The notes: a model not told the origin generated them from the sequence alone. A stretch of 64,000 nt of DNA from Flavobacterium psychrophilum (GCA_945860385.1 CAMAQD010000016.1:27617-91616); one strand, 5' to 3'. Positions 34,822 through 43,884 are shown, counted from the first letter of the stretch. Program-made: numbers and translations.

Positions 34822-35544
34822 CTATTTCGGTATTTTCTCCATTTCCAGTTTCAATTGATCGGATTCTTTTTTGAGTTCATCCATGGCGGTTCTAAAAGAG
34901 TCAATATTTTTTTGCAACAATTCCATTTGCCCTTTTTTCTCTGCGCCAGTTCTCAGAAGCTTAAAACCGGAGGCTTGCTCTAGTTTTTTTTCAGTGTCCA
35001 CCATATTATTTTGGTAATCCGCCAATAGTTTTTCTATTTCCAAAAGCCTGTTGTTTGTGTTTTGCGTAAGCGCTTTGGTGGCTCTTTCTGCATCAATTTT
35101 CTCTTGTATGACCGCCTGAATTTTTTGTTCGTCTAATTCCTTTTGTTTGAGTTCCAATTGGTAGTTTTCGACTTCGGTTTTATGATTTTTGATTCTTAAT
35201 TCTCGGCTTCTGTTTTCTTCAATATTTTTCAAAACAGTGATTCCAATCAATACCACAACAGCCACGCAAGCGATAAAGAAAACATTTTTAGACAAACCCA
35301 GAATTTTGCGGGCTTCTTTTTTGGTGGTTATTTTGGGTGTTGGCTCGGCTGTTTCAAACAATGGAAAGGGGGGTGGGTTTACTAAAAAAAGGTGGTTGAG
35401 TTCAGGGATTTCGCCAGCTGTTTTCCAGTGTAGCATCCCTTCGAACCATACAGGGCTTGCTTTAGTAATATTTTTAGCTTTTAATTCTTCTATATCAAAA
35501 GGACCGCTGCTTTCAGTTCCGTTGTGTAGATAGTATTTCTTCAT
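34822..35544 (-). CDS. GYF_2-domain membrane protein with coiled coil
   Basis: This is a 240-residue protein. Residues 1-55 are a GYF_2/DUF4339 domain (MKKYYLHNGTESSGPFDIEE, then PVWFEGMLHWKTAGEIPEL), expected to bind proline-rich or membrane-protein peptides. A Pro-rich linker (55-72) leads to one transmembrane segment (about 86-106), and a coiled coil rich in Glu, Lys and Gln (110-235) follows. No enzyme motif is present. It is a single gene with no clear partner, and its function is unknown. Confidence 0.82.
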   Translation of the reverse strand: MKKYYLHNGTESSGPFDIEELKAKNITKASPVWFEGMLHWKTAGEIPELNHLFLVNPPPFPLFETAEPTPKITTKKEARKILGLSKNVFFIACVAVVVLIGITVLKNIEENRSRELRIKNHKTEVENYQLELKQKELDEQKIQAVIQEKIDAERATKALTQNTNNRLLEIEKLLADYQNNMVDTEKKLEQASGFKLLRTGAEKKGQMELLQKNIDSFRTAMDELKKESDQLKLEMEKIPK

Positions 35545-35621
35545 TGTTGTTCAATCGATTTTTTCAAAGCTACAATCATTTTTTGATACTGCAAAATTTA
35601 ATGGAAGCTTGATTTTTATTT

Positions 35622-35674
35622 CGCCACAGAGGCACAGATTAAAATAGATTTTTTAAAATCTGTGAATCCGTGGC
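35622..35674. repeat. Inverted repeat (GCCACAGA...CACAGATT / AATCTGTG...TGGC)
   Basis: CGCCACAGAGGCACAGATT and AATCTGTGAATCCGTGG pair over about 18 bp around an A/T centre. One-armed relatives lie at 34754-34773 and 30798-30822. It is a dispersed intergenic repeat located between two minus-strand genes. Confidence 0.65.
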
Positions 35675-35717
35675 TGCAATTTTGGGTTACACCACTGGGG
35701 CTATGCCTCGAGGTAGT

Positions 35718-37088
35718 TTAATTTCCAATTTGTTTTATTTTAAAGGGATACTTTTCTTTATAAGTTTTAATTAATTGCATGATGTAGGTATTGCTGCGAT
35801 AGGGTGTAACATAATCCTTTAAATCTTCTGGTCTGGAAATTACAGCATCGGAAGTGATGTAGCCCATTCCGTAAAAGTGACCTTTCTCCACCCAAATGCA
35901 GCTTTGTTCATCCGTAAAGCGTCCTTTGTCTAAAATCACAAAACTTTCTTTCTGGGTTCTTATATGGTCTAATGCATTTTCGACTTGGGTATTGTGATAG
36001 TCAATTTGTGGAAGATCTTTTACAACAGGTTCTTGGACAAATGCTGCACATTCATTGACACCGAAATTACAAAATCGGGTATCAATATCAAATTGCACAG
36101 TTAAATAGCGCAGCGTATTGATACCTTCATGTATACTATTAAAGGATTCAACACAAGTTTGAAATTTACTAAGTTTTCCAACAGCAAGGTATTGATAACC
36201 ATTTTGTGCTTCGTAAACTAGTAAACCAAATTTGGGCTCAAAGCGTTTTAAAGCCCTGTTGTATTTGGGCCAAAGCGTATTGATTTCAGTGCATTCAAGT
36301 AGCAGAGCGATCAGTTCAGTAGCGCAAATTTCGAATGAAATACTATGGATATCTTTTAAGAAATTTTGGCGCTGTGCATTGATATTGTGACCTGTAAAAT
36401 GCGAAGCAACACGTTTTTTTATATTGATGGCTTTGCCAACATAAATAACCTGCTTCGCAAAATTATAGAAATAATAGACACCCGTTTTTTCTGGAAGATT
36501 CAAAAAGTCTTCGGGCGGTAGGTTAGGAGGAAGCCTTTGGTCTTGTGCCGTATTCTTAATCATTTTTGGAAGCTCGCCATCAACATCCCATTCAAACAAT
36601 TTAGAAAGTAAAATAGCAGTAGCATCGGCATCGCCACCAGCGCGGTGCTGATTAATGAGTTTGATATCCAGTGAGCGACACAGATTTCCTAAATTATAGG
36701 AACTCAAACCGGGTTTTATTTTTCTTGTGGCGCGAACAGTACATAATTTGCGTGCCGTCCATTTAAAACCGCTTTCTTCCAGTTGATGACGCACAAAAGA
36801 ATAATCAAAATTGACATTGTGAGCCACAAATATTCTGTCGGTAAGCATGTCCAGTATTTTTTCAGCCACATCGTCAAAAATGGGCGCATCACGCACCATC
36901 TCGTTATTAATGCCTGTTAGGGCAAAAATGGGTAGCGGTATTTCCTTTTGAGGATTAATAAGCGTTTCCCAGCGGTCTATTACTTTTTTGCCATCAAAGA
37001 GGATGATAGCAATTTCAGTAATACGGCTATATTGGGCATTGCCACCAGTGGTTTCTATATCTACAATCGCGTATTCTTGTTTTTTCAT
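35718..37088 (-). CDS. DnaQ-like exonuclease fused to a GIY-YIG nuclease domain
   Basis: This is a 456-residue protein. The N-terminal DEDDh exonuclease domain (about 1-165) shows YAIVDIETTGG (Asp, Glu), HNVNFDYSFV (Asp) and HRAGGDADA (His, Asp), all catalytic residues present. After a linker a UvrC/Cho-type GIY-YIG domain follows (about 203-285): KTGVYYFYN, then VIYVGKAINIKKRV. The C-terminus (about 290-456) has no clear assignment. It lies 31 bases downstream of the DnaE2-type polymerase gene, so it could supply proofreading or nicking to that polymerase. Confidence 0.9.
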   Translation of the reverse strand: MKKQEYAIVDIETTGGNAQYSRITEIAIILFDGKKVIDRWETLINPQKEIPLPIFALTGINNEMVRDAPIFDDVAEKILDMLTDRIFVAHNVNFDYSFVRHQLEESGFKWTARKLCTVRATRKIKPGLSSYNLGNLCRSLDIKLINQHRAGGDADATAILLSKLFEWDVDGELPKMIKNTAQDQRLPPNLPPEDFLNLPEKTGVYYFYNFAKQVIYVGKAINIKKRVASHFTGHNINAQRQNFLKDIHSISFEICATELIALLLECTEINTLWPKYNRALKRFEPKFGLLVYEAQNGYQYLAVGKLSKFQTCVESFNSIHEGINTLRYLTVQFDIDTRFCNFGVNECAAFVQEPVVKDLPQIDYHNTQVENALDHIRTQKESFVILDKGRFTDEQSCIWVEKGHFYGMGYITSDAVISRPEDLKDYVTPYRSNTYIMQLIKTYKEKYPFKIKQIGN

Positions 37089-37119
37089 TTGGTTTACTAT
37101 TCGGTACTATTTTCTACAA

Positions 37120-40100
37120 TTACATTTTTTGTCTCGGCAAATTGATTTCGTGTTCCTGAGGATAGGGCGCTCTTTCGGTAGTGCTGATATCACCTCGCAA
37201 TTGTTCGGTGGCTTTGAATTGATGTGTTCTGGCATTTTCATAACGTGGGTCAGGTTTGAAAGGCATTTTTGCCATTTTTGAAATGGTTATGGTGGGAAAG
37301 TGATAATCGACTTCGACAATTCCGAAAAGCAAATAACAACCACCTCCGTAAAACGGATATTGAATCAGACTTTTGGGGAAATGAGTGGTGTCAAAATAAT
37401 CCCCGTTAATATCAATCCAGGTCCCGAAAAACATCATTCCCGCTTTGGTAGGCACTTGTTTGATAGATATTAAGTAGGCAATCAACTTCACTTCTTTTTT
37501 GATAAATTCATTAAGATTGGCAGCTACCACCGGGCTTCTGAATTTGGTCTGCAACAAATCGAAGGGCGAACTGGAAACCGGAAAATTCATGATCTCCAAT
37601 TCATCATAAGCATCTTCTAAAACGGAACGTTCTATGACTGGAAATTTAAATTCCTTGGTAGGTTCTTGAATAAGTTTGGGGCTATGATGTTCTGATTTAT
37701 GGTTGATTAATAACATTCTGGCTTCGACAATCAAATGACTTTTGGGCTTATTGGTAGTTCTAAAAGCCCCCAGAAATATTAAGGTTTGAATGCTTTCTAA
37801 ACCCGTTGGCACTCGGTTAATAAAATCTTCTATCGACTGAAAATCACCATTTAATTCCCGCTCTTTGATTATGTTTTGTACAAAATCATAGTGTAAACTC
37901 TTGACTTGCATGAATCCCAAATACACATCAGTACCTTCGAGACTGGTCTCATAAAAGCTTCTGTTAATGCAGGGATTGTGTATGGTAGCACCACTCATTT
38001 TTGCTTCGTGAATGTAAATTTCGGGTCTGTAAAAACCGCCTCCGTTATTAATGGCGGCCACCATAAACTCGATACCAAAATAGACTTTGAGATACAAACT
38101 TTGATAACTTTCTACGGCATAACTCGCCGAGTGTGCTTTGCAAAAGGAATATCCTGCAAACGATTCGATTTGCCGGTACACTTCTTCACTCAGTTTTTCC
38201 AGATGGCCCTGCGCTTTGCAAGAAACAAAAAATTGGTCTTTAACCGATTGTAATTCGGCCAGCGAACGGCCTTTCCCGCTGATGGCTCTTCGAAGAATAT
38301 CGCCGTAAGCAGCAGTCAATCCGCCATAATGCAAAGCAATTTTTATAACATCTTCTTGATACACCATCACGCCATAGGTTTCGCCCAATTGCTCTTGAAA
38401 CACGGGATGAAAATACTCAAATCGATCTGGATTATTGTGTCTGAAAATGTATTCGCGCATCATTCCGCTTTGCGCGACACCGGGACGAATAATGCTGGAA
38501 GCCGCCACTAATGTTTTATAATTATCACATTTCAAACGTCTTAACAACCCTCGCATGGCGGGACTTTCGATATAAAAACAGCCTAAGGTTTTCCCTTTGC
38601 TCAGATAGTCGTTGCATTTGGCTTCGTTTTTTGAAAGCGAAATATCGTTGATATCAACTTTAATTCCACGGTTTTTTTCAATCAGTCGTACGGCTTCATC
38701 GATAGTCCCGAGACCTCGTTGGCTGAGAATATCGAACTTTTCGAATCCAATATCTTCCGCAATGTGCATATCAAATTGCACAATAGGAAACCCTTTTGGA
38801 GGCATTTCCAGAGCGGTGTAATTGGTAATGGGTTCCTCAGAAATAATGATGCCGCACGAGTGCATACTGCGTTGGTTGGGATATTTGAGTAACATCATCC
38901 CGTATTCTTCGACATATTTCACCACCGAATTTTTGTCCAAGACGCGTCCTTTGGATTTGGATAATTCATCCAGTTCTTCTTTGGATAAACCAAATACTTT
39001 GCCCACTTCTCTGATAATTGAGCGGTATTTGAACTCGACATTGGTGCCACAAAACGCCACGTGATTGGGGTCAAATCGTTTGAAAATATAATCCAGAATA
39101 GCATCGCGTTCTCTCCACGACCAATCAATATCAAAATCGGGTGGTGATTTTCGGTTTTCGTTCAGAAACCGTTCAAAATACAAATCCAGTTCGATGGGGC
39201 AGATATTGGTGATGCCAAGACAATAACTCACAATGCTGTTGGCACCGCTGCCGCGACCTACGTGCATAAAACCCCTGCTATTGCTGTATTGAATGATGTC
39301 CCAGGTGATGAGGAAATAGCCGCCAAAATTCAGTTTGTCAATGACTTTCAATTCTTTGAGCACTCTTGCTTTTGCCTCCGCATTATCGGAACCGTAGCGT
39401 TTCAGGAGTCCGCTTTGCGCTAAATTTTCGAGTAACAATCGGTCGCCTTCCTTGCTTTTGGTATAGAATTTTTTGTTCCGTGGTTTGTTGAATTCAAATT
39501 CGAACTTGCATTGGTCAATTAAATACCTTGTGTTTTCTAAAATTTCAGGATACTCTTCATACTTCGCCACTAAGCTGTTTTCATCCAGCATCTGATCCGA
39601 TGTGTCACAATAGTCGGATGCTGGCAATTTTGACAAAAGCGTATTGCTTTCTATCGCCCGAAGGATGCGGTGCAGGTTGAATTCTTTTTTAGTTCTGAAA
39701 GTTACCGGTTGCAGCACGACCGCTTTGAGGATATACTGCTGGTAATGGGGTTTAAAAAGGGTAATAATATCCTGTGGACGAATGCCAATAAACTCGTTTT
39801 CCCGCAATGGTTGGGGAATGTTTTCAATGGGATAAATAACGAATACGTTTTTAAATTCGGGTGCTTCGGCTGGCAATTCACTTTTTTCTAAATTGTGGTG
39901 GGTCAGCAACCGACACATTTCTCCAATGCCTTCTTGGTTTTTGGCTAAGCCAATAAAAAGAAGACGGTTGTTTTGCCTAAACTCAACACCAACTAGTGGT
40001 TTTATACTGTTTTCGATACAAAGTTTGGTAAAATTATAAATCCCGGTAACCGTATTGATGTCGGTTAAGGCAAGCGCTGTCAACCCGAGGGCTTTAGCTT

Positions 40101-40170
40101 GTTCGACTAAATCTTCGAGCGGAATGGTGCCGTAACGGAGGCTGTGATAAGAATGACAGTTGAGGAACAT
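37120..40170 (-). CDS. dnaE2: Error-prone DNA polymerase III alpha subunit (DnaE2/ImuC type)
   Basis: This is a 1016-residue C-family polymerase, in the size range of error-prone DnaE2 (about 1000-1080) and shorter than replicative DnaE. The N-terminal PHP domain (1-230) has NCHSYHSLRYG in place of a fully conserved metal site. Palm motifs are intact: GRGSGANS (305-312) and PDFDIDW (343-349) with the catalytic Asp pair; the fingers region is around FAGYSFCKAHSASYA, and an OB-fold lies near the end. It is downstream of dinB and upstream of the DnaQ/GIY-YIG gene, forming a lesion-bypass cassette. The subfamily is inferred from size and context. Confidence 0.88.
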   Translation of the reverse strand: MFLNCHSYHSLRYGTIPLEDLVEQAKALGLTALALTDINTVTGIYNFTKLCIENSIKPLVGVEFRQNNRLLFIGLAKNQEGIGEMCRLLTHHNLEKSELPAEAPEFKNVFVIYPIENIPQPLRENEFIGIRPQDIITLFKPHYQQYILKAVVLQPVTFRTKKEFNLHRILRAIESNTLLSKLPASDYCDTSDQMLDENSLVAKYEEYPEILENTRYLIDQCKFEFEFNKPRNKKFYTKSKEGDRLLLENLAQSGLLKRYGSDNAEAKARVLKELKVIDKLNFGGYFLITWDIIQYSNSRGFMHVGRGSGANSIVSYCLGITNICPIELDLYFERFLNENRKSPPDFDIDWSWRERDAILDYIFKRFDPNHVAFCGTNVEFKYRSIIREVGKVFGLSKEELDELSKSKGRVLDKNSVVKYVEEYGMMLLKYPNQRSMHSCGIIISEEPITNYTALEMPPKGFPIVQFDMHIAEDIGFEKFDILSQRGLGTIDEAVRLIEKNRGIKVDINDISLSKNEAKCNDYLSKGKTLGCFYIESPAMRGLLRRLKCDNYKTLVAASSIIRPGVAQSGMMREYIFRHNNPDRFEYFHPVFQEQLGETYGVMVYQEDVIKIALHYGGLTAAYGDILRRAISGKGRSLAELQSVKDQFFVSCKAQGHLEKLSEEVYRQIESFAGYSFCKAHSASYAVESYQSLYLKVYFGIEFMVAAINNGGGFYRPEIYIHEAKMSGATIHNPCINRSFYETSLEGTDVYLGFMQVKSLHYDFVQNIIKERELNGDFQSIEDFINRVPTGLESIQTLIFLGAFRTTNKPKSHLIVEARMLLINHKSEHHSPKLIQEPTKEFKFPVIERSVLEDAYDELEIMNFPVSSSPFDLLQTKFRSPVVAANLNEFIKKEVKLIAYLISIKQVPTKAGMMFFGTWIDINGDYFDTTHFPKSLIQYPFYGGGCYLLFGIVEVDYHFPTITISKMAKMPFKPDPRYENARTHQFKATEQLRGDISTTERAPYPQEHEINLPRQKM

Positions 40171-40199
40171 TAGTGTTGGTTTTTTGTAACTATTGGAAT

Positions 40200-40276
40200 G
40201 CGTTAGGGATGAAAGTGGAGCTCTCCCGATTTTTCATCGGGAAGCGGGAACGTACAGCCCGACCGAAGGGAACGCC
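40200..40276. repeat. 77-bp REP-like palindromic element, copy 2
   Basis: It starts GCGTTAGGGAT, contains the hairpin TCCCGATTTTTCATCGGGA and ends AGCCCGACCGAAGGGAACGCC. Ends and centre match the 98-bp element at 20321-20418 read on the opposite strand; the arms differ in length. It sits between dinB and the polymerase gene. Confidence 0.7.
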
Positions 40277-40299
40277 AGAATAATTTTTCACTTTATTTT

Positions 40300-41457
40300 T
40301 CACTTCAGTTTTTGTTTGATAATACTACCGGAACATCGGCTAATGGATTCGGGGCCAAAACGGTTTTTGATTTTGTCAATGGCTTGATATAGCGAGAGCA
40401 TTTCTGTCGTATCTTCAAACATATTGATTTGATACGTGCCACGCACCAAACCCGTGAATCGAATACCAATTAACCGCAAACGCATTCTTCGGGTATATAA
40501 TTTGGTGAAGAGTTCGAGGGCCGATTTTAAAAGGATATGATCGAACGAAGTGTACGGAATTCGCATTTGCTTGGTTTCGGTATCGAAATTGTTGTATCTG
40601 ATTTTTACCACTACTGTTGCGGTCAGATAGCCTTCGGTTCGCAATTGGTAACTCAATTTTTCGACCATTCCGGAGATTAATGACTTGATCAAATGAAGGT
40701 CGGTCGTGTCCATTTCAAACGTATGTTCCGTAGATAGTGACTTTCTTTCGGTGTACGGTTCTACTGCGGCGTTGTCTATTCCGTTGGCTTTTTTCCAAAG
40801 TTCTACCCCGTTTTTGCCAATCATTTTTTGTAAAACCTCCATGGGCATTTCCGACAAGGTCTGAATGGTTCGAATACCAATTCGGGACAACAATTGAAAC
40901 GTAACATCGCCCACCATTGGAATTTTTTGAATCGAAAGCGGATTCAGGAAAGGACGAACCTGGCTCTCCGGGATTTCGAGATTACCTTTGGGTTTGCCCT
41001 CGCCTGTGGCTATTTTAGACACCGTTTTATTGACCGACAAGGCAAAACTTATCGGCAGTCCGGTTTCCTTCGTAATGGTTTGACTCAGTTCGTTGGTCCA
41101 TTTGTAACAGCCATAAAACTTATCCATACCGGTGATGTCCAGATAAAATTCATCGATACTTGCTTTTTCTACCAGCGGCGAATTTTCTTCGATGATTTGG
41201 GTCACTTCGTGCGATTTATTCGAGAACAATTCCATATCCCCTTTTACAATTTTGGCTTGCGGACAAAGTTGCATCGCCATCCGAATGGGCATCGCCGAAC
41301 GGACTCCAAAATACCGCGCCTCATAAGAGCAGGAAGCCACAACGCCTCTTTCGCCACCGCCCACGATTAAAGGAATCCCATTGAATTGCGGGTTCCCTAA
41401 GCGAACGCAAGAAACGAAAAAAGTGTCCAAATCCATATGTACAATAGCACGTGACAT
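40300..41457 (-). CDS. dinB: Y-family DNA polymerase IV (DinB)
   Basis: This is a 385-residue translesion polymerase. I use ATG 41457 (MSRAIVHMDLDTFFVSC), because the 13 extra residues of the longer frame are not conserved-looking. Catalytic Asp and Glu are in HMDLDTFF (7-14) and SIDEFYLDIT (about 102-111). The steric-gate region and YEARYFGVRSAMP are typical, helix-hairpin-helix MVGDVTFQLLSRIGI follows, and the little-finger domain ends the protein. It begins the minus-strand run dinB, dnaE2, dnaQ/GIY-YIG. Confidence 0.95.
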   Translation of the reverse strand: MSRAIVHMDLDTFFVSCVRLGNPQFNGIPLIVGGGERGVVASCSYEARYFGVRSAMPIRMAMQLCPQAKIVKGDMELFSNKSHEVTQIIEENSPLVEKASIDEFYLDITGMDKFYGCYKWTNELSQTITKETGLPISFALSVNKTVSKIATGEGKPKGNLEIPESQVRPFLNPLSIQKIPMVGDVTFQLLSRIGIRTIQTLSEMPMEVLQKMIGKNGVELWKKANGIDNAAVEPYTERKSLSTEHTFEMDTTDLHLIKSLISGMVEKLSYQLRTEGYLTATVVVKIRYNNFDTETKQMRIPYTSFDHILLKSALELFTKLYTRRMRLRLIGIRFTGLVRGTYQINMFEDTTEMLSLYQAIDKIKNRFGPESISRCSGSIIKQKLK

Positions 41458-41483
41458 AATGTTATAATTTTTATTAGTGAGAA

Positions 41484-41564
41484 CCGTTGGGCGCAATTAG
41501 TTTTTAATGATAATTTTTCGTCAGTTCGAGTGTCCCGATTTTTATCGGGATGTATCGAGAACTG
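41484..41564. repeat. Dispersed repeat copy 2 plus nested hairpin upstream of dinB
   Basis: CCGTTGGG and AATTAGTTTTTAATGAT (41495-41511) repeat the element at 24977-25027. Next to it CAGTTCGAGTG (41522-41532) and a complementary TATCGAGAACTG (41553-41564) enclose GTCCCGATTTTTATCGGGAT, a two-level hairpin. It lies just upstream of the dinB start on the minus strand. Confidence 0.55.
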
Positions 41565-41639
41565 TTTTTAATAATTACACCCACCAGATGAGCTGTCAAA
41601 TCTGAGGAAATTATTAAAAATTTGTTCAGTCTGTTTTTT

Positions 41640-41820
41640 GTCCCGTAGGGACTATATCTGGGTAGCTGTTTTTTGTCCCGTAGGGACTATATCTGGGTAG
41701 CTGTTTTTTTGTCCCGTAGGGACTATATCTGGGTAGCTGTTTTTTTGTCCCGTAGGGACTATATCTGGGTAGCGGAAAAATACCCCAAGTTCTTTTGTCC
41801 CGTAGGGACTATATGTTGAG
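41640..41820. repeat. Tandem array of a 35-36 bp unit with GTCCC-GTA-GGGAC hairpin
   Basis: Units start at 41640, 41675, 41711, 41747 and 41797. Each opens GTCCCGTAGGGAC (perfect 5-bp stem) and continues TATATCTGGGTAGC and a T run; the first three are nearly identical, the fourth is followed by a unique 27-bp stretch, and the fifth keeps only GTCCCGTAGGGACTATAT. There are no unique spacers, so it is not a CRISPR array. Confidence 0.9.
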
Positions 41821-41854
41821 CGCCGTTTTTATTAGCGTTTATGCAAAATATACA

Positions 41855-41925
41855 GTCCGCCGCAGCAGACAATTGAACATCGGGTAAATCAAATAGCTAC
41901 CAATATTTAATCCGTCGTGGCGGAC
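41855..41925. repeat. Diverged, inverted relative of the 35-bp unit
   Basis: Read on the minus strand, 41925-41896 is GTCC-GCCACGAC-GGA followed by TTAAATATTGGTAGC, the same plan (small hairpin, A/T, GGTAGC) as the tandem units. A second GTCCGCC at 41855 pairs with GGCGGAC at 41919-41925. Confidence 0.5.
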
Positions 41926-42010
41926 AAAAAAAGAACGGCCTTTTAAAATTTAAACTCTTAAAATTGACATCTCACCTAACAGCTTAGTGAAATTTTATTT
42001 TACAAAATTA

Positions 42011-42040
42011 GGATTATTAATCCCTTATTAATTATATTTG
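42011..42040 (+). promoter_or_regulatory. Promoter and candidate operator of the LexA-like gene
   Basis: TATATTTG (42033-42040) is an exact -7 box, 26 bases before the ATG. The place of the -33 element is taken by the perfect palindrome GGATTATTAATCC (42011-42023), a plausible self-operator. AATCCCTT occurs at 42019-42026 and again at 42052-42059 as a direct repeat. Confidence 0.5.
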
Positions 42041-42065
42041 TAGTGACTTAAAATCCCTTTAACAT

Positions 42066-42842
42066 ATGTTGTATATTTCTGATAATTTGAGGTGGTTGCG
42101 AAACAAGCAAAATTTGTCGCAACAACAAGCGGCTAACGGAATGAATTTGCCGGTTGACCGTTATAAAAAATACGAGTACGGAAAGAATACGCCGCCAGCC
42201 GAAACCTTAGTAGTAATTTCAAAGTACTACCACATTAGTATTGATTTACTCTTGACTGTCGATTTGCGGAAAATTTCCATCGATAATTTAGTGCAATTAG
42301 AAGACAACAGGATTGTGCTACCCATTACAATCGACAGAAATCAGGATAATTATATTGAGATAGTAACACACAAAGTCAAAGCGGGTTATGCTGCCGGAGG
42401 CTATTCGGACTCCACATTCATCTCTGAACTGGACCATATTTATTTGCCTTGGCTCAACAAAAACGACAAGTACCGAACCTTTCCCGTCGATGGAGACTCG
42501 ATGCCACCACACAATGACAAGTCTTATATTGTGGGCAGGTATGTCGAAAAAATAGGTGAGGTTATGGACGGTAAAACCTATATCGTCATTACCAAAAATC
42601 AGGAAATGGTCTACAAGCGATTGAACAAAAACGGCAAAAATGCTTTCGTAATGCGTTCCGACAATACGTTCTATGAGCCGTATGACATCAAGTTTTCGGA
42701 TATTGCCGAAATATGGGAATATGCCGGAAGTCTGGAAAGAGAAAATTTTACACCAGAAACTTCGGGAGCCAACAATATAGAAATGATGATCAGAAAGATG
42801 CAAAACGATATGCAGGAAATCAAAGCAAAGTTGCCTAATTAA
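42066..42842 (+). CDS. LexA-like repressor (XRE HTH and S24 peptidase)
   Basis: This is a 258-residue protein. An XRE helix-turn-helix (about 5-62: WLRNKQNLSQQQAANGMNLP) is joined to a LexA/UmuD-type S24 self-cleavage domain. Catalytic Ser145 is in VDGDSMPP and Lys184 in MVYKRLN; Ala-Gly pairs at 106-107 and 110-111 (VKAGYAAGG) are candidate cleavage sites. The short C-terminal helix is acidic/basic. It diverges from the dinB-dnaE2 cassette about 600 bases away, a common arrangement for Bacteroidota mutagenesis cassettes, so I infer it represses these genes until DNA damage triggers cleavage. Confidence 0.9.
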   Translation: MLYISDNLRWLRNKQNLSQQQAANGMNLPVDRYKKYEYGKNTPPAETLVVISKYYHISIDLLLTVDLRKISIDNLVQLEDNRIVLPITIDRNQDNYIEIVTHKVKAGYAAGGYSDSTFISELDHIYLPWLNKNDKYRTFPVDGDSMPPHNDKSYIVGRYVEKIGEVMDGKTYIVITKNQEMVYKRLNKNGKNAFVMRSDNTFYEPYDIKFSDIAEIWEYAGSLERENFTPETSGANNIEMMIRKMQNDMQEIKAKLPN

Positions 42843-42919
42843 ACCTCTTAAACTCCTAAACCCTTAGACAATTAACCGATTAACCCACAACCCACAACCG
42901 ATAACTCCCAACAATTCCG

Positions 42920-42927
42920 TAATTTTG
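42920..42927 (+). promoter_or_regulatory. -7 box before the DUF1826 gene
   Basis: TAATTTTG matches TANNTTTG, 36 bases before the ATG at 42964. The upstream sequence is low-complexity (AACCGATAACTCC-type) and shows no TTTG at the right spacing. Confidence 0.4.
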
Positions 42928-42963
42928 TAACCCATTAAAGAACTAGCTTCTTAATACCCTACT

Positions 42964-43662
42964 ATGAGCAATACATTTTCTGACAGCAACCAAATAGGAA
43001 TAGTAGCCACTTTCTCGGAACTGATACAGACCGCTTTTAAAGGAGAAACGAATGCCCTGTGCTGGTACCGAAATGTAGAAGGCGATTTTCAAGAACTTGT
43101 AAACCAACTCCAACTAAAAGAAAATATAACCGAAGTGCATCCTGAAGACCTATTGGCACTCCGGCTATCCGAAAAGGGAAATAAAGCCAGGGAAATAATC
43201 TTAAACGATTTACAGCTACTAACTGATTTCGGAGCTTCTCCATCGCTGAATTTATTGAAGTGTTACGAACGGGACGAGGAGTTCGATTTCATCTCCACCG
43301 ATGTGTATTCGTATCACGTAGATCGTTCGCCCATTGCCACCGATACTTTTTTGTGTACCTATCACGGAGCCGCAAGTGATAGTATTGCGAACGACCAAGC
43401 GGAACAAAAAATCCTGATTCCTGAAATTCGACAAAAGTTGGCAGCCCTACACAACGGCCCATCCGAGGAATTGGAGGACTTTTTAAAGGAAAATTATTTT
43501 GATTTGCATTATCAGGCGCAACCCCAGGCAGAACCAGTTAATTTAGGAGTAGGTCATCTTTGGCGCTTGGCGGTAGATCATCCGGAACAACAGGTGCTGC
43601 CTTGTATTCACAGAGCCCCCATAGAAAAGGAAGGGGAATATCGGTTGTTGTTGATTTGTTAA
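42964..43662 (+). CDS. DUF1826 domain protein
   Basis: This is a 232-residue cytosolic protein matching DUF1826: LCWYRN near 32, the central DVYSYHVDRSPIATDTFLCTYHGAASD block (about 117-143) with conserved His, Asp and Cys, and CIHRAPIEKEGEYRLLLI at the end. The conserved His/Asp/Cys suggest metal binding, and in other bacteria the family clusters with zinc-related genes (general recollection). No neighbour supports that here; it is surrounded by repeats. Confidence 0.82.
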   Translation: MSNTFSDSNQIGIVATFSELIQTAFKGETNALCWYRNVEGDFQELVNQLQLKENITEVHPEDLLALRLSEKGNKAREIILNDLQLLTDFGASPSLNLLKCYERDEEFDFISTDVYSYHVDRSPIATDTFLCTYHGAASDSIANDQAEQKILIPEIRQKLAALHNGPSEELEDFLKENYFDLHYQAQPQAEPVNLGVGHLWRLAVDHPEQQVLPCIHRAPIEKEGEYRLLLIC

Positions 43663-43727
43663 GAAAAATACGCGCAGGCAAACAATACCAACTAACAAGT
43701 TAACCAATTAACACACAACCGAAAACC

Positions 43728-43800
43728 GGGCCGAGCGTTAAAAAACAGTCCAGTGGACTGTTTTAGCGAAGGAGCCAGCCGGCGCGGTGGCAAACAATAG
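43728..43800. repeat. 73-bp hairpin element, copy A
   Basis: The unit runs GGGCCGAGCGTTAAAA, then the palindrome AACAGTCCAGTGGACTGTT, then TTAGCGAAGGAGCCAGCCGG and ends near CAAACAATAG. It is flanked by low-complexity AATTAAACTCTTAAAC and AACCGATAACC stretches. The gap 43663-44060 contains copies A and B and no gene. Confidence 0.85.
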
Positions 43801-43884
43801 CAATTAAACTCTTAAACTTTTAAACTCTTAAACAATTAACCGATTAACCGATAACTCACAACCGATAACCGAAAACCGATAACC

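Noticed and set aside
41640..41820. Regular 35-36 bp repeats that look like a CRISPR array
   Set aside because: Units are joined head to tail with no unique spacers except one 27-bp interruption, and no cas gene is in the window.
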